Numbered from the stretch's first letter, positions 7,960 to 15,190 are shown. The stretch is 32,055 bases of DNA from an uncultured Porphyromonas sp. (GCA_900539155.1 UQBE01000022.1:1-32055), one strand, 5' to 3'. Notes: generated by a model from the sequence alone, not told the origin. A program made the numbers and translations.

Positions 7960-8943
7960 CTACGCTTTGCTACTGAAGTAGCGCATGAACTGGGAGCGCA
8001 TATATAGCTCTTGGTCTGCCTGCTTAGAGGCATCGAGCATTGCTCTAAACTCATCAATAGCTCGGTACCCGTGCTGGGTCATCCACTGCGTGAGCTCCTC
8101 CAGCATCTTCGTTAGGTAAGGACCCCCGTGCTGATAGAGAGCTGAGGCGACCTGTACGGAGCTAGCTCCTACGAGGAGACACTTGACAATGCCCGCATAG
8201 TCCATCACACCGCCCGAAGCGGAGATGGGAAGCTGTGGGAGCTTGCCCGAAAGGAGGCCTGTGTACTTGAGCGTGTTGTACAGCTCATGCCCCGTAGAGA
8301 TGACAGGACCCTGCACAATCTCCAGAGAGTCTATGTTAATGTCAGTCTGCCAGCTCTTGTTAAAACAGGTCAAACCCTTGACACCGCTCTTGGCTAGCTC
8401 CTGAGCTAAGGAGAGGATGTTGGTAAAGCGATCTGAAATCTTGAAGACGACTGGAATCTGTACTGTACGGGTAATCGAGATAGCTAGGTCAATTAGCTCC
8501 TGCTCCAAGTCGATGCCACGCTGTGCGGGGTTGGTCTCGATGCGCATTACATTAAGCTCGAGCGCATCGGCTCCCGCCTCCTGTATGCTCTTGGCAAAGG
8601 TCTCCCACTCGCCTCCTCGGTAGCAGTTGACACTAGCTACGACAGGGATGTCGACGGCACTCTTAGCCTCACGAATGAGGTCTAGGTACTTCTCGACTTC
8701 ATGCTGGCGTGTGTAGTGTAGCATATAGTCCAGCCCCTCGGGATAGTATGCGTCGGTCTCTGCCTGCGCCTGCAGAGCCGTCGCCTCTATCTGCTCCTCA
8801 AAGAGTGACTTCAAGATGACTGCGCCTGCGCCCGCCTGTGCTAATGCGGTAACTTGCTGGACCGAGGCTGTCAGGCCTGAGCTACCAGCTATGATTGGAT
8901 TGCGGAGGGCGATACCTCCGTAGTGTGATGTCAAGTCCACCAT
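7960..8943 (-). CDS. Dihydroorotate dehydrogenase-like flavoprotein
   Basis: A 327-residue FMN-binding TIM-barrel protein of the PyrD-like superfamily. MVDLTSHYGGIALRNPIIAGSS opens the barrel as in class 1 DHODs. VASVNCYRGGEWETF, VFKISDRFTN (Lys at about 177), STGHELYN and ISASGGVMDYAG with LLVGASSVQVASALYQHG supply FMN-phosphate-binding loops. The canonical DHODH signature N-x-S-x-PN is replaced by LNVMRIETN (about 131-139). Orotate-specific activity is therefore doubtful, and this is probably the separate DHOD-like family often seen in anaerobes. It is driven by its own promoter, divergent from tRNA-Phe. Confidence 0.85.
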   Translation of the reverse strand: MVDLTSHYGGIALRNPIIAGSSGLTASVQQVTALAQAGAGAVILKSLFEEQIEATALQAQAETDAYYPEGLDYMLHYTRQHEVEKYLDLIREAKSAVDIPVVASVNCYRGGEWETFAKSIQEAGADALELNVMRIETNPAQRGIDLEQELIDLAISITRTVQIPVVFKISDRFTNILSLAQELAKSGVKGLTCFNKSWQTDINIDSLEIVQGPVISTGHELYNTLKYTGLLSGKLPQLPISASGGVMDYAGIVKCLLVGASSVQVASALYQHGGPYLTKMLEELTQWMTQHGYRAIDEFRAMLDASKQADQELYMRSQFMRYFSSKA

Positions 8944-8968
8944 GCTATTTGTACTATGTTACTAGTCG

Positions 8969-8976
8969 CAAAGATA
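8969..8976 (-). promoter_or_regulatory. -7 box of the DHOD-like gene
   Basis: TATCTTTG on the minus strand, 26 bases before the start codon, matches TAnnTTTG. Confidence 0.6.
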
Positions 8977-9001
8977 CAAAATAACATCGATTGCGCCATC
9001 G

Positions 9002-9033
9002 TTTGGTCAATTCAAAAAGTTGTTGTACCTTTG
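9002..9033 (+). promoter_or_regulatory. Promoter of tRNA-Phe copy 1
   Basis: TTTG at 9002-9005 and TACCTTTG at 9026-9033 are 20 bases apart, matching the Bacteroidota -33/-7 consensus. The tRNA begins 24 bases downstream. Confidence 0.75.
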
Positions 9034-9041
9034 CATCACCA

Positions 9042-9135
9042 AAACGCAGAAAAGACGGTACCATAGCTCAGTTGGTAGAGCAAAGGACTGAAAATCCTTG
9101 TGTCCCCGGTTCGATTCCTGGTGGTACCACTTCAA
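9042..9135 (+). repeat. 94-bp direct repeat DR1 (island left boundary)
   Basis: Identical to 15088-15181. It covers 15 bases upstream (AAACGCAGAAAAGAC), the entire 73-nt tRNA-Phe and 6 bases downstream (CTTCAA). The two copies diverge abruptly on both sides. Confidence 0.95.
9057..9129 (+). tRNA. tRNA-Phe (anticodon GAA), copy 1
   Basis: GGTACCA pairs with TGGTACC to form the acceptor stem. The anticodon loop reads ACTGAAAAT (GAA), and GGTTCGATTCC forms the T-arm. Length is 73 nt with discriminator A and no encoded CCA. It is identical to the gene at 15103. Confidence 0.97.
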
Positions 9136-9186
9136 AGAAGAGCAAAAGACAGTAAAATCCTGATTTCCAAACGGAATCGGGTTTAT

Positions 9187-10513
9187 GGTTCATCCGAGAT
9201 TTTGTGTGATGACCTAATCGTGGAGAGCAAAAAGTCTTAGTTGAAAGTAGTCCATATCTCTGTATCCGTAGGCAACCCTTTTGAGGACTTTGATTTTGTT
9301 ATTGATCCCTTCGGCCACCCCATTGGAAATGGGGTGGTCATACCAATTTAGAATGCCCCATTGATAGAGCCGAATGGTTTTAGCGATTTGTTTGATATGC
9401 CTGACACCCGAATCGTCTGCTTGTTCGAGCCACTTCTTCAAAAACGACTCAGCCTTTTCTTTTGAGTTCTGCTGCCAGAATAGTCTAAAATCTTCTTTGA
9501 GGTAGTCTGCTATAGCTAGAGGCTTGTTCATAGCCAGCACATTCTCTAGTCTTGTGCGATGAAGCGCATCCATTACGTCCGCTCCATTTGCTAGAAGCAA
9601 ATACCTAACTTCTTTGATGACCTTACGCTTATTGAGATCTGTCTCCTCTCTATATAGGTCTTTGCGAAGAGCATCGATCTTCTGATTCATCAACTTCATA
9701 ATATGAAAGTGGTCTAAGACTATCTGAGCTTTCGGTTGATACTCCATCACTGCGCTTATATAGGCTGGGGAGAGATCGCAACTGACTGCTTCAAGCGTTA
9801 TCTTTCTACGTTTGAGCATTTCCCAAAAAGGGGTTAGGGCTTCTTTGTCTTTGCCTGGATGACTATAAACAATCCGTCCTGTGTCGTGGTCTACGACAAT
9901 GGTTTCGTAAATGTGTCCTTTTCTAACAGCAAACTCATCTATGCCGATGCGTTTGAGTCCTTTTAAGCTGGGGCTTTTGTAACGCTTGTATAGGTAGTCT
10001 TTATGGATGCTTTTGATTAGATCCCAGCCGACACCTAGATGGTTCGCAACAGCCTTAATCGTCCCCATTCTAAGTAGGTCAATGACATACTGCGCAAGTC
10101 TATAGGTATAGGACTTGCCTTTCAATATCCCAGGAATCTTCTGCCAGCCGTCCCAATGGCAAGAGGTACATTTATAGCGATGGTTCGTCAGCTTGAGATA
10201 GCAACGGCGGGAGCCAATAGGCAAAGATTGTATCTGTCGCTCTCTTGTTCCATTCTTGAGCAAGGTGTAGCCGTGGCAATGGGGGCAACGACAAAGCGTA
10301 CGTATGGGGCGTACGTGTATGATTGTTTTGTTACCTTTGTACTCACTGCGAGTACCGACAACGTCTCGTGCTCCAAAATTGTAATATAGGAAGCTGGTTT
10401 CTATCATAATAGTACCGAAATAGTATTGATTAACTTTTTCAAAGGTACTAAAGATAGAACCAGTTTCTTTCTTATCCCGCAGTTAGGTCATCACACAAAA
10501 TCTCGGATGAACC
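9187..10513 (-). mobile_element. ISL3-family insertion sequence, 1327 bp
   Basis: Perfect 31-bp terminal inverted repeats (9187-9217 and 10483-10513) begin GGTTCATCCGAGATTTTG. They enclose a single transposase gene whose stop codon falls inside the left repeat. The 8-base target duplication expected for ISL3 is not seen: the flanks are GGGTTTAT and AAAATGTC. The intact ends and open frame suggest a potentially active copy. Confidence 0.93.
9214..10407 (-). CDS. ISL3-family transposase
   Basis: DDE transposase that moves the 1.3-kb insertion sequence. The 397 residues run: N-terminal zinc-finger region with CRCPHCHGY (about 39-47) and CTSCHWDGW (about 80-88), giving two CxxC pairs as in zf-ISL3; a helix-turn-helix at about 110-135 (GTIKAVANHLGVGWDLIKSI); then the DDE domain with GIDEFAVRKGH (first Asp, about 154), VSCDLSPAY (second Asp, about 211) and NGVAEGINNKIK (Glu, about 365). 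Length and motif order fit intact ISL3 transposases. The stop codon lies in the inverted repeat. It is transcribed leftward, towards tRNA-Phe copy 1. Confidence 0.95.
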   Translation of the reverse strand: MIETSFLYYNFGARDVVGTRSEYKGNKTIIHVRPIRTLCRCPHCHGYTLLKNGTRERQIQSLPIGSRRCYLKLTNHRYKCTSCHWDGWQKIPGILKGKSYTYRLAQYVIDLLRMGTIKAVANHLGVGWDLIKSIHKDYLYKRYKSPSLKGLKRIGIDEFAVRKGHIYETIVVDHDTGRIVYSHPGKDKEALTPFWEMLKRRKITLEAVSCDLSPAYISAVMEYQPKAQIVLDHFHIMKLMNQKIDALRKDLYREETDLNKRKVIKEVRYLLLANGADVMDALHRTRLENVLAMNKPLAIADYLKEDFRLFWQQNSKEKAESFLKKWLEQADDSGVRHIKQIAKTIRLYQWGILNWYDHPISNGVAEGINNKIKVLKRVAYGYRDMDYFQLRLFALHD

Positions 10514-10545
10514 AAAATGTCTAGACGATTCACATCGTCTAGACA
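10514..10545 (-). terminator. Terminator of the 43-aa gene
   Basis: A 12-bp perfect stem (10518-10529 with 10534-10545) with a 4-nt loop is followed on the minus strand by TTTT. It directly abuts the right end of the IS and lies 17 bases past the stop of the small leftward gene. Confidence 0.75.
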
Positions 10546-10562
10546 CATCCTAAATTTAATAA

Positions 10563-10694
10563 TTACTTTCTCCGTTTTGTTGGCCCAACTTTGACCTTTT
10601 CCACTACAGTTGTGCTTGGGTGCTTTTGTGCATATTCGATAGATACAAATTGCCCAGTTTTAGCACTTCTTCCTTTATCTACTGTTTTTGCCAT
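10563..10694 (-). CDS. Small basic protein, 43 aa, unknown function
   Basis: Found by hand translation; it begins MAKTVDKGRSAKTGQFVSIE and ends VKVGPTKRRK. The start is the only ATG of this frame, and a clear terminator follows. It is lysine/arginine-rich with no membrane segment or signal. The pattern GRSAxTGxFV plus HPSTTVVE is, from memory, a widespread small-protein family of unknown function that is often mislabelled; I could not verify this. It may be a small nucleic-acid-binding protein. It shares orientation with the 69-aa gene upstream, 92 bases away. Confidence 0.7.
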   Translation of the reverse strand: MAKTVDKGRSAKTGQFVSIEYAQKHPSTTVVEKVKVGPTKRRK

Positions 10695-10786
10695 ATTTCG
10701 AAATTTTGAAGTTAACACTATACGGTGACCTACCGATTCCGCTACAGTACACTTAGGCGTTGTATACCATTTATTCCACCCAGTAC

Positions 10787-10996
10787 TTACCTCGTATGTG
10801 CCTCAGGGCAACAAAAGAAGCATCCGTCAACATTGCTATAGTATTTCCTTGCCTCTCTTACTGCCTCTCTGCCATTCGCGAAAAAGCCCAAATAAATTCG
10901 GTTTTCTTCCGATGGTAAATACGAACAACTTGATGCATGAACTTCATGTTCACCCGTAGGTTGGGCAATCTTGTTTACGTAGTAAAAATCACTCAT
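10787..10996 (-). CDS. Small Cys/His-rich protein, 69 aa, unknown function
   Basis: The ATG at 10996 gives MSDFYYVNKIAQPTGEHEVH; a TTG at 11011 would add five residues but is less likely. The conserved-looking core is HASSCSYLPS, then YLGFFANGREAVREARKYY, then FFCCPEAHT. The H-x3-C ... C-C ... H spacing suggests a single bound metal, in a layout reminiscent of small Ada-like zinc modules. That similarity is by eye only. I recall close relatives as uncharacterised proteins in Bacteroidota mobile regions. It has its own promoter (TATCTTTG at 11063-11056, TTG about 20 bases further upstream), divergent from the defence operon. Confidence 0.75.
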   Translation of the reverse strand: MSDFYYVNKIAQPTGEHEVHASSCSYLPSEENRIYLGFFANGREAVREARKYYSNVDGCFFCCPEAHTR

Positions 10997-11055
10997 AATA
11001 AAGATTGTCAATTCTCTGGTCCATTAGCCAGGGTCTTAATTTCGAATTGACACTG

Positions 11056-11063
11056 CAAAGATA
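11056..11063 (-). promoter_or_regulatory. -7 box of the 69-aa gene
   Basis: TATCTTTG on the minus strand, with a TTGC element about 20 bases upstream near 11086. The start codon is 60 bases downstream. Confidence 0.6.
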
Positions 11064-11169
11064 AGGACTTTTTCTCTTAGATGCAAGCAATATGTGAAAA
11101 AATCACATTCACAACGCACACATGCGATATTTAATAGTGTAAAAAACCGCTTTGTTGAGAAAAAATCTC

Positions 11170-11177
11170 TAACTTTG
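11170..11177 (+). promoter_or_regulatory. -7 box of the AAA15-Kwa-RhuM operon
   Basis: TAACTTTG matches TAnnTTTG and lies 34 bases before the ATPase ATG. A TTTGTTG lies upstream at 11151-11157, but its spacing is short of the usual 19-21 bases. Confidence 0.6.
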
Positions 11178-11210
11178 CATCAGTTTATTAGATAATTAAT
11201 AAGATAGTAT

Positions 11211-12587
11211 ATGTTACAGCAATTTATAGTTGAGAACTTTCTCTCTTTTAAAAACAGAGAAACCTTCTCTCTTCTACCCAATAAAGGCACTTTGAAAAAA
11301 GAGCATAAAACGGAACCCGTTAAAGGACAATGGGTATTAAAGTCTGCTGCAATGTTTGGAGCAAATGCAGGCGGAAAGAGCAACTTTGTTAAAGCGATTG
11401 AGTTAGGGAAAAGGCTTGTTCTAAGAGGCACAAGAACAGATGATTTGATAGATTTTTATCCATTCCGCTTGAGTTCCGAAAATAAAAAAAGAGATACCAC
11501 TATTATTTATCACATACTATGTGGTAACAAAAAATATGAATACGGCTTTAGTTACAATTCTGAACAGATAAGTTCAGAATGGCTTAAACAAATAAACAAA
11601 AACAGCGACTGTGTTATTTTTCAAAGAGAAACAAAAAAGTCCGAATTTGAAATTTCATATCTACTTAAGCTCAACCCCAAAGAGGAAGAATCACAATTCC
11701 TTTCTTTTCTAGCAAAAGCAACGCCACAAAAGCAATTGTTCCTCCACGAAGTTATGAGTCGTAACATTCATGAGAATGTATCAAATATAAAGGATTTAGA
11801 CGCAGTTATCGACTGGTTTGTAAATTCTCTTAAAATTATATTTCCTGACACACCATACAAGCAAGGTGTATTACTTAAAGCGGCTGATGATAACGACTTA
11901 AAACGTGGTTTTGGGGCACTATTAAGATACTTCAATACGGGCGTTGATGGCGTGAAATTAATAGATGTTCAATTTGAAAAACTTGGAATTCCACACGATT
12001 TGCAACGTGCAATCAAAACAGATTTATCAAAATCCAATACTGATGAAGCATTTGGAGCATTAAGATTTGACGACAACTTGTATTTAATTAACTTGATTGA
12101 TGGTGAAATTAGGGCTAAGAAATTGATGACTGTGCATAAAAAGATGGATGAAGCTGATATCGAACTTTTTTCGCTTGGTGATGAAAGTGATGGTACAAAA
12201 CGTTTATTCGATTATATTCCACTTATCTTGGACTTGATTCAAGGGGGAAAAGTCTTTATTGTTGATGAAATGGAACGCAGCTTACATCCATCACTTATTA
12301 AGCAAATAATTTTATTGTTTTATAAGCATTCAAAAGATGTTTCTAGTCAACTGATTTTTACTACTCATGAAAGTTCTTTAATGGATCAAAAGATATTCAG
12401 AAGAGATGAAATATGGTTGATGAAAAAAGACAATAACGGTATCAGTTCATTTGGAAGAATGGATAATTTATATAATGTGCGTTTTGATAAAATGCTTCAA
12501 AACAGTTACCTCAATGGCGAATATGGTGCAACCCCCATATTTGAGACAGAAGAGGAGATAAATAAATTATTTTCATCTTTAAAATAA
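11211..12587 (+). CDS. AAA15-family ATPase (RloA-like, COG1106)
   Basis: SMC/ABC-like ATPase of the kind that acts as sensor or effector in defence systems. The 458 residues start MLQQFIVENFLSFKN, the usual first strand of this family. Walker A is GANAGGKSNF (about 50-59). An ABC-like signature SLGDESDGTKRLFDYIPLIL lies at about 322-341. Walker B is KVFIVDEMERSLHPS (about 346-360), and the H-switch is IFTTHES (about 382-388). It has no fused HEPN, TOPRIM or nuclease domain that I can see. The usual RloB partner is absent; the gene is instead followed after 7 bases by a KwaA-like gene. AT-rich composition points to transfer. It probably works with the downstream genes as an ATP-driven switch (inference). 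Confidence 0.85.
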   Translation: MLQQFIVENFLSFKNRETFSLLPNKGTLKKEHKTEPVKGQWVLKSAAMFGANAGGKSNFVKAIELGKRLVLRGTRTDDLIDFYPFRLSSENKKRDTTIIYHILCGNKKYEYGFSYNSEQISSEWLKQINKNSDCVIFQRETKKSEFEISYLLKLNPKEEESQFLSFLAKATPQKQLFLHEVMSRNIHENVSNIKDLDAVIDWFVNSLKIIFPDTPYKQGVLLKAADDNDLKRGFGALLRYFNTGVDGVKLIDVQFEKLGIPHDLQRAIKTDLSKSNTDEAFGALRFDDNLYLINLIDGEIRAKKLMTVHKKMDEADIELFSLGDESDGTKRLFDYIPLILDLIQGGKVFIVDEMERSLHPSLIKQIILLFYKHSKDVSSQLIFTTHESSLMDQKIFRRDEIWLMKKDNNGISSFGRMDNLYNVRFDKMLQNSYLNGEYGATPIFETEEEINKLFSSLK

Positions 12588-12594
12588 TTTTCTG

Positions 12595-13185
12595 ATGGTA
12601 AGTTTCATTTCTAAGTTTTTATTCACCGCCACGGTAACAGCGCCAACATTCTTGTCACTGGGATTAATAGGTGTCATCAAGGATAGCACGAATTATTTTC
12701 AACTATGGGATGATATGCTAGAAAACAAGATACTCCCTACGAGTTTTGAATGGTGGGGCATCAATATTAGTTTTGGATTTGCGTTGATATGCCTTATCGG
12801 CATTAAAATTTTTCTTTGTAAGAAATCCAACAAATACAAGGAAGGAAAAACCATTCAAGTGAAATCTTATTCAAATTTATCTCTGAACAGTGCGGAGCAA
12901 GTAGTTTCATCTATAATCCCTTGGTTGACAATATTTGCCGACGAACTTGATTTTATAGTATTATTTGTTTGCATAATACTTCAATGCTGCTTTATCGCGA
13001 TTGCAAGTTACAATAACAATAACTACAATTTGCTTTGTTCAATATGGGGGTATCGTTATTATGAAGTATATACAGAAGAAAACACCTATATACTAATTTC
13101 TGGGAAATGTATCAGAAACAAGAATGAAATTAAAAAAATTATTGAAGTGACAGATTATATGGGTTTAATAATTAACGAAAAATAA
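12595..13185 (+). CDS. KwaA-like four-helix membrane protein (Kiwa defence)
   Basis: Inner-membrane protein of 196 residues. Hydrophobic segments lie at about 8-28 (FLFTATVTAPTFLSLGLIGVI), 55-75 (GINISFGFALICLIGIKIFL), 103-117 and 119-139 (DFIVLFVCIILQCCFIAIAS). They are followed by a C-terminal soluble strand-helix region with YRYYEVYTEENTYILISGK and NKNEIKKIIEV. Four helices plus this tail, in this size and placed directly before a KwaB-like gene, fit KwaA of the Kiwa system, the membrane sensor that pairs with the DNA-binding KwaB. The assignment rests on layout and remembered family features, not on a search. It lies 7 bases after the ATPase and 1 base before the next gene, so translation is probably coupled. 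Confidence 0.6.
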   Translation: MVSFISKFLFTATVTAPTFLSLGLIGVIKDSTNYFQLWDDMLENKILPTSFEWWGINISFGFALICLIGIKIFLCKKSNKYKEGKTIQVKSYSNLSLNSAEQVVSSIIPWLTIFADELDFIVLFVCIILQCCFIAIASYNNNNYNLLCSIWGYRYYEVYTEENTYILISGKCIRNKNEIKKIIEVTDYMGLIINEK

Positions 13186-13186
13186 C

Positions 13187-14038
13187 ATGAGCCAATTTTA
13201 TGCATTGATGTCTGATAATACAGTAAAACATATCCCCCTTAAAGAAGAGATAATAACAGAGATCAAAAACATATTTATAAATGGAGGGGCTATCTTTAAA
13301 CCTGAAGGTATAGAAGAAGATGTTTTCGATGGCAATATCATTAGCCGAAACGGAGAGAATATAACATATGTACATTATGACTTACCTGAGGATTTTGCTC
13401 GCATACCATATAATCAGGCTGACATGTCCGAATACAATATAAATGAAGACATACCTAAAAGCATCTTTTATTACGATGACGGAAAGTTCTATTTTCAGGT
13501 CTTTAATAAGAGAAATATGTTACAACGCAAAATGGTCTTGCAGTTTGAATATGGAAATATATTTGCTAAAATGAATAACTCCGCTTTTATTGTTGGAGAT
13601 AAGATTCATGCGCTATATGAGGAGGGGAAACTGTATTTTCAAAATTATACAGTCGCAAATCAAATATTTTCATTAATAAATTTTGTTACCGAAGCTACAA
13701 ATGCTGAAATTGAATCATTTGGAGAAATAGATGGAATTAATGTAAATACTGAAAGTATAAAGCATATAGCAAATATAAAGACGCGTCGGCTTATAAAGTT
13801 GTTATCGAATACAGACAATATTTCAACTTTTATGAGAAAAGCATCTCGAACAAAAACTAGCTTATTAAACAAATACGGAGTTAATGCACAAATAAATGAA
13901 AATAAAGAATTGGTTTTACCAACAAATAATGTTGCAGATTTGAACCGTGTTTTAGAGTTTCTCAATGAGGATATATTTAGGGGTGTAATTACCGACAAGC
14001 TTTATCGTTCAAATTCAAAGAAAAAAGATAATCACTAA
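13187..14038 (+). CDS. KwaB-like (DUF4868-like) protein
   Basis: Soluble protein of 283 residues without signal or membrane segment. The middle has strand-rich signatures of the DUF4868/KwaB family as I remember it: FYYDDGKFYFQVFNKRNML (about 94-112), then FIVGDKIHALYEEGKLYFQN (about 133-152), and a helical stretch NQIFSLINFVTEAT. The C-terminal part (about 180-275) is helical with many Lys and Asn. In Kiwa, KwaB binds DNA and blocks phage replication or late transcription once KwaA senses infection. The start, one base after the KwaA-like stop, argues for coupled expression and complex formation. The gene is strongly AT-rich. It could instead be a more distant DUF4868 relative. Confidence 0.6.
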   Translation: MSQFYALMSDNTVKHIPLKEEIITEIKNIFINGGAIFKPEGIEEDVFDGNIISRNGENITYVHYDLPEDFARIPYNQADMSEYNINEDIPKSIFYYDDGKFYFQVFNKRNMLQRKMVLQFEYGNIFAKMNNSAFIVGDKIHALYEEGKLYFQNYTVANQIFSLINFVTEATNAEIESFGEIDGINVNTESIKHIANIKTRRLIKLLSNTDNISTFMRKASRTKTSLLNKYGVNAQINENKELVLPTNNVADLNRVLEFLNEDIFRGVITDKLYRSNSKKKDNH

Positions 14039-14043
14039 TTATA

Positions 14044-15042
14044 ATGAACAAAAAAAACCAAATAATACTCTATCAGGACGATAACGAGATTACTCGCGTG
14101 TCAGTACGTTTTGCCGATGAAGATTTATGGTTGACACAGAATCAGTTGGCGAATATATATTGCACAACACAAGAGAATATCTCTATGCATATTAAGAATA
14201 TATATGCAGATCACGAGTTGGATGAGAATCGAACTTATAAGAGATTCTTATTAGTTCGTCAGGAAGGTAATCGTCAGGTAAAACGTAACATTGACCACTA
14301 TAATCTTGATATGGTTATCGCCTTGGGCTATCGTGTGCAGTCACAAGTTGCTACCCGTTTCCGTCGTTGGGCTACTCAACGGCTTCATGAGTATATCCAA
14401 AAAGGGTTTGCTATGGATGATGAACGGTTAAAGCAAGGTGGTAACCGCTATTTCCGTGAGTTACTGCAACGCATTAGAGATATTCGCAGTAGCGAGCGTA
14501 ACTTCTACCAACAAGTCACAGATATTTATGCCACGGCAACGGACTATGACCCACGTGATGAGATGACGAAAATGTTTTTCGCTACTGTGCAAAACAAGCT
14601 GCATTATGCTGTCCATGAGAATACGGCAGCGGAAGTTATCTACAATCGTGTGGACAATGAAAAGCCATTTGTCGGTATGACTAACTTTAAGGGTGACTAT
14701 GTGACTAAAGATGATGTAAAGATAGCCAAGAACTATTTGTCAGAGATTGAACTTCAACGCTTAAACTTGCTTGTCTCCGGCTTCTTGGACTTTGCCGAGT
14801 TCCAAGCATTGGAAATGAATCCTATGACGATGAAAGATTGGATAGAGGCGCTGGATAACCAAATCATAGCACACAAGCGGAAGGTTTTGATTGGCAAGGG
14901 AAACATTTCGCATAAACAAGCGATTGAGAAGGCAGAAAAGGAGTTCGCCATCTATCGCAAACGTGAAATGGAACTGCTTGAAAGCGATTTTGATAGAGAG
15001 ATCAAGAAATTAAGAGACAATAATGGCAAGAGTTCAAAGTAA
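14044..15042 (+). CDS. RhuM-family protein (Virulence_RhuM)
   Basis: Cytoplasmic protein of 332 residues. An N-terminal winged-helix-like region holds LWLTQNQLANIYCTTQENIS (about 28-47), and the family signature DHYNLDMVIALGYRVQS followed by RFRRWATQRLHEYIQKGF lies at about 84-122. The C-terminal part is helical and charged (KAEKEFAIYRKREMELLESD). RhuM proteins are common in pathogenicity and defence islands; a DNA-binding or toxin-like role is suspected but not settled. It starts 5 bases after the KwaB-like stop, so it is the fourth gene of the operon. Its base composition is less AT-rich than its three partners, so it may have joined later. The sequence just past its stop supplies the promoter for tRNA-Phe copy 2. 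Confidence 0.88.
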   Translation: MNKKNQIILYQDDNEITRVSVRFADEDLWLTQNQLANIYCTTQENISMHIKNIYADHELDENRTYKRFLLVRQEGNRQVKRNIDHYNLDMVIALGYRVQSQVATRFRRWATQRLHEYIQKGFAMDDERLKQGGNRYFRELLQRIRDIRSSERNFYQQVTDIYATATDYDPRDEMTKMFFATVQNKLHYAVHENTAAEVIYNRVDNEKPFVGMTNFKGDYVTKDDVKIAKNYLSEIELQRLNLLVSGFLDFAEFQALEMNPMTMKDWIEALDNQIIAHKRKVLIGKGNISHKQAIEKAEKEFAIYRKREMELLESDFDREIKKLRDNNGKSSK

Positions 15043-15047
15043 ATCAC

Positions 15048-15055
15048 TATCTTTG
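15048..15055 (+). promoter_or_regulatory. -7 box of tRNA-Phe copy 2
   Basis: TATCTTTG lies 6 bases past the rhuM stop codon and 48 bases before tRNA copy 2. Copy 2 therefore has an island-borne promoter different from that of copy 1. Confidence 0.55.
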
Positions 15056-15087
15056 CACCAAGAAATCACCCGCTACAACGATACGCG

Positions 15088-15181
15088 AAACGCAGAAAAG
15101 ACGGTACCATAGCTCAGTTGGTAGAGCAAAGGACTGAAAATCCTTGTGTCCCCGGTTCGATTCCTGGTGGTACCACTTCAA
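15088..15181 (+). repeat. 94-bp direct repeat DR2 (island right boundary)
   Basis: Base-for-base the same as 9042-9135, including the full tRNA-Phe, 15 upstream bases and 6 downstream bases. Confidence 0.95.
15103..15175 (+). tRNA. tRNA-Phe (anticodon GAA), copy 2
   Basis: Identical in all 73 positions to the gene at 9057-9129, with the GAA anticodon and a complete acceptor stem. It is followed by a strong terminator. Confidence 0.97.
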
Positions 15182-15190
15182 TAACAATTC

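Larger units (their letters stand above)
9136..15087. mobile_element. tRNA-Phe-bounded genomic island (defence genes plus IS)
   Basis: About 5.95 kb lies between two identical 94-bp tRNA-Phe repeats. The contents are foreign-looking: AT-rich genes at 11.2-14.0 kb, an ISL3 element, two small leftward genes and a four-gene operon of defence character. The left repeat keeps a canonical promoter, while the right repeat is followed by a strong terminator, so each side of a former single tRNA locus seems to survive on a different side of the insert. No integrase or relaxase is present inside. How it arrived is not shown by the sequence. Confidence 0.7.

Noticed and set aside
9187..10513. Idea that the ISL3 transposase mobilised the whole tRNA-Phe-bounded island
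   Set aside because: The IS has its own perfect ends enclosing only its transposase; the 94-bp repeats are unrelated to them.
11211..12587. Classical RloA-RloB or Septu-type assignment for the ATPase operon
   Set aside because: No RloB-like or HNH nuclease gene is adjacent; the next genes are membrane and DUF4868-like proteins.
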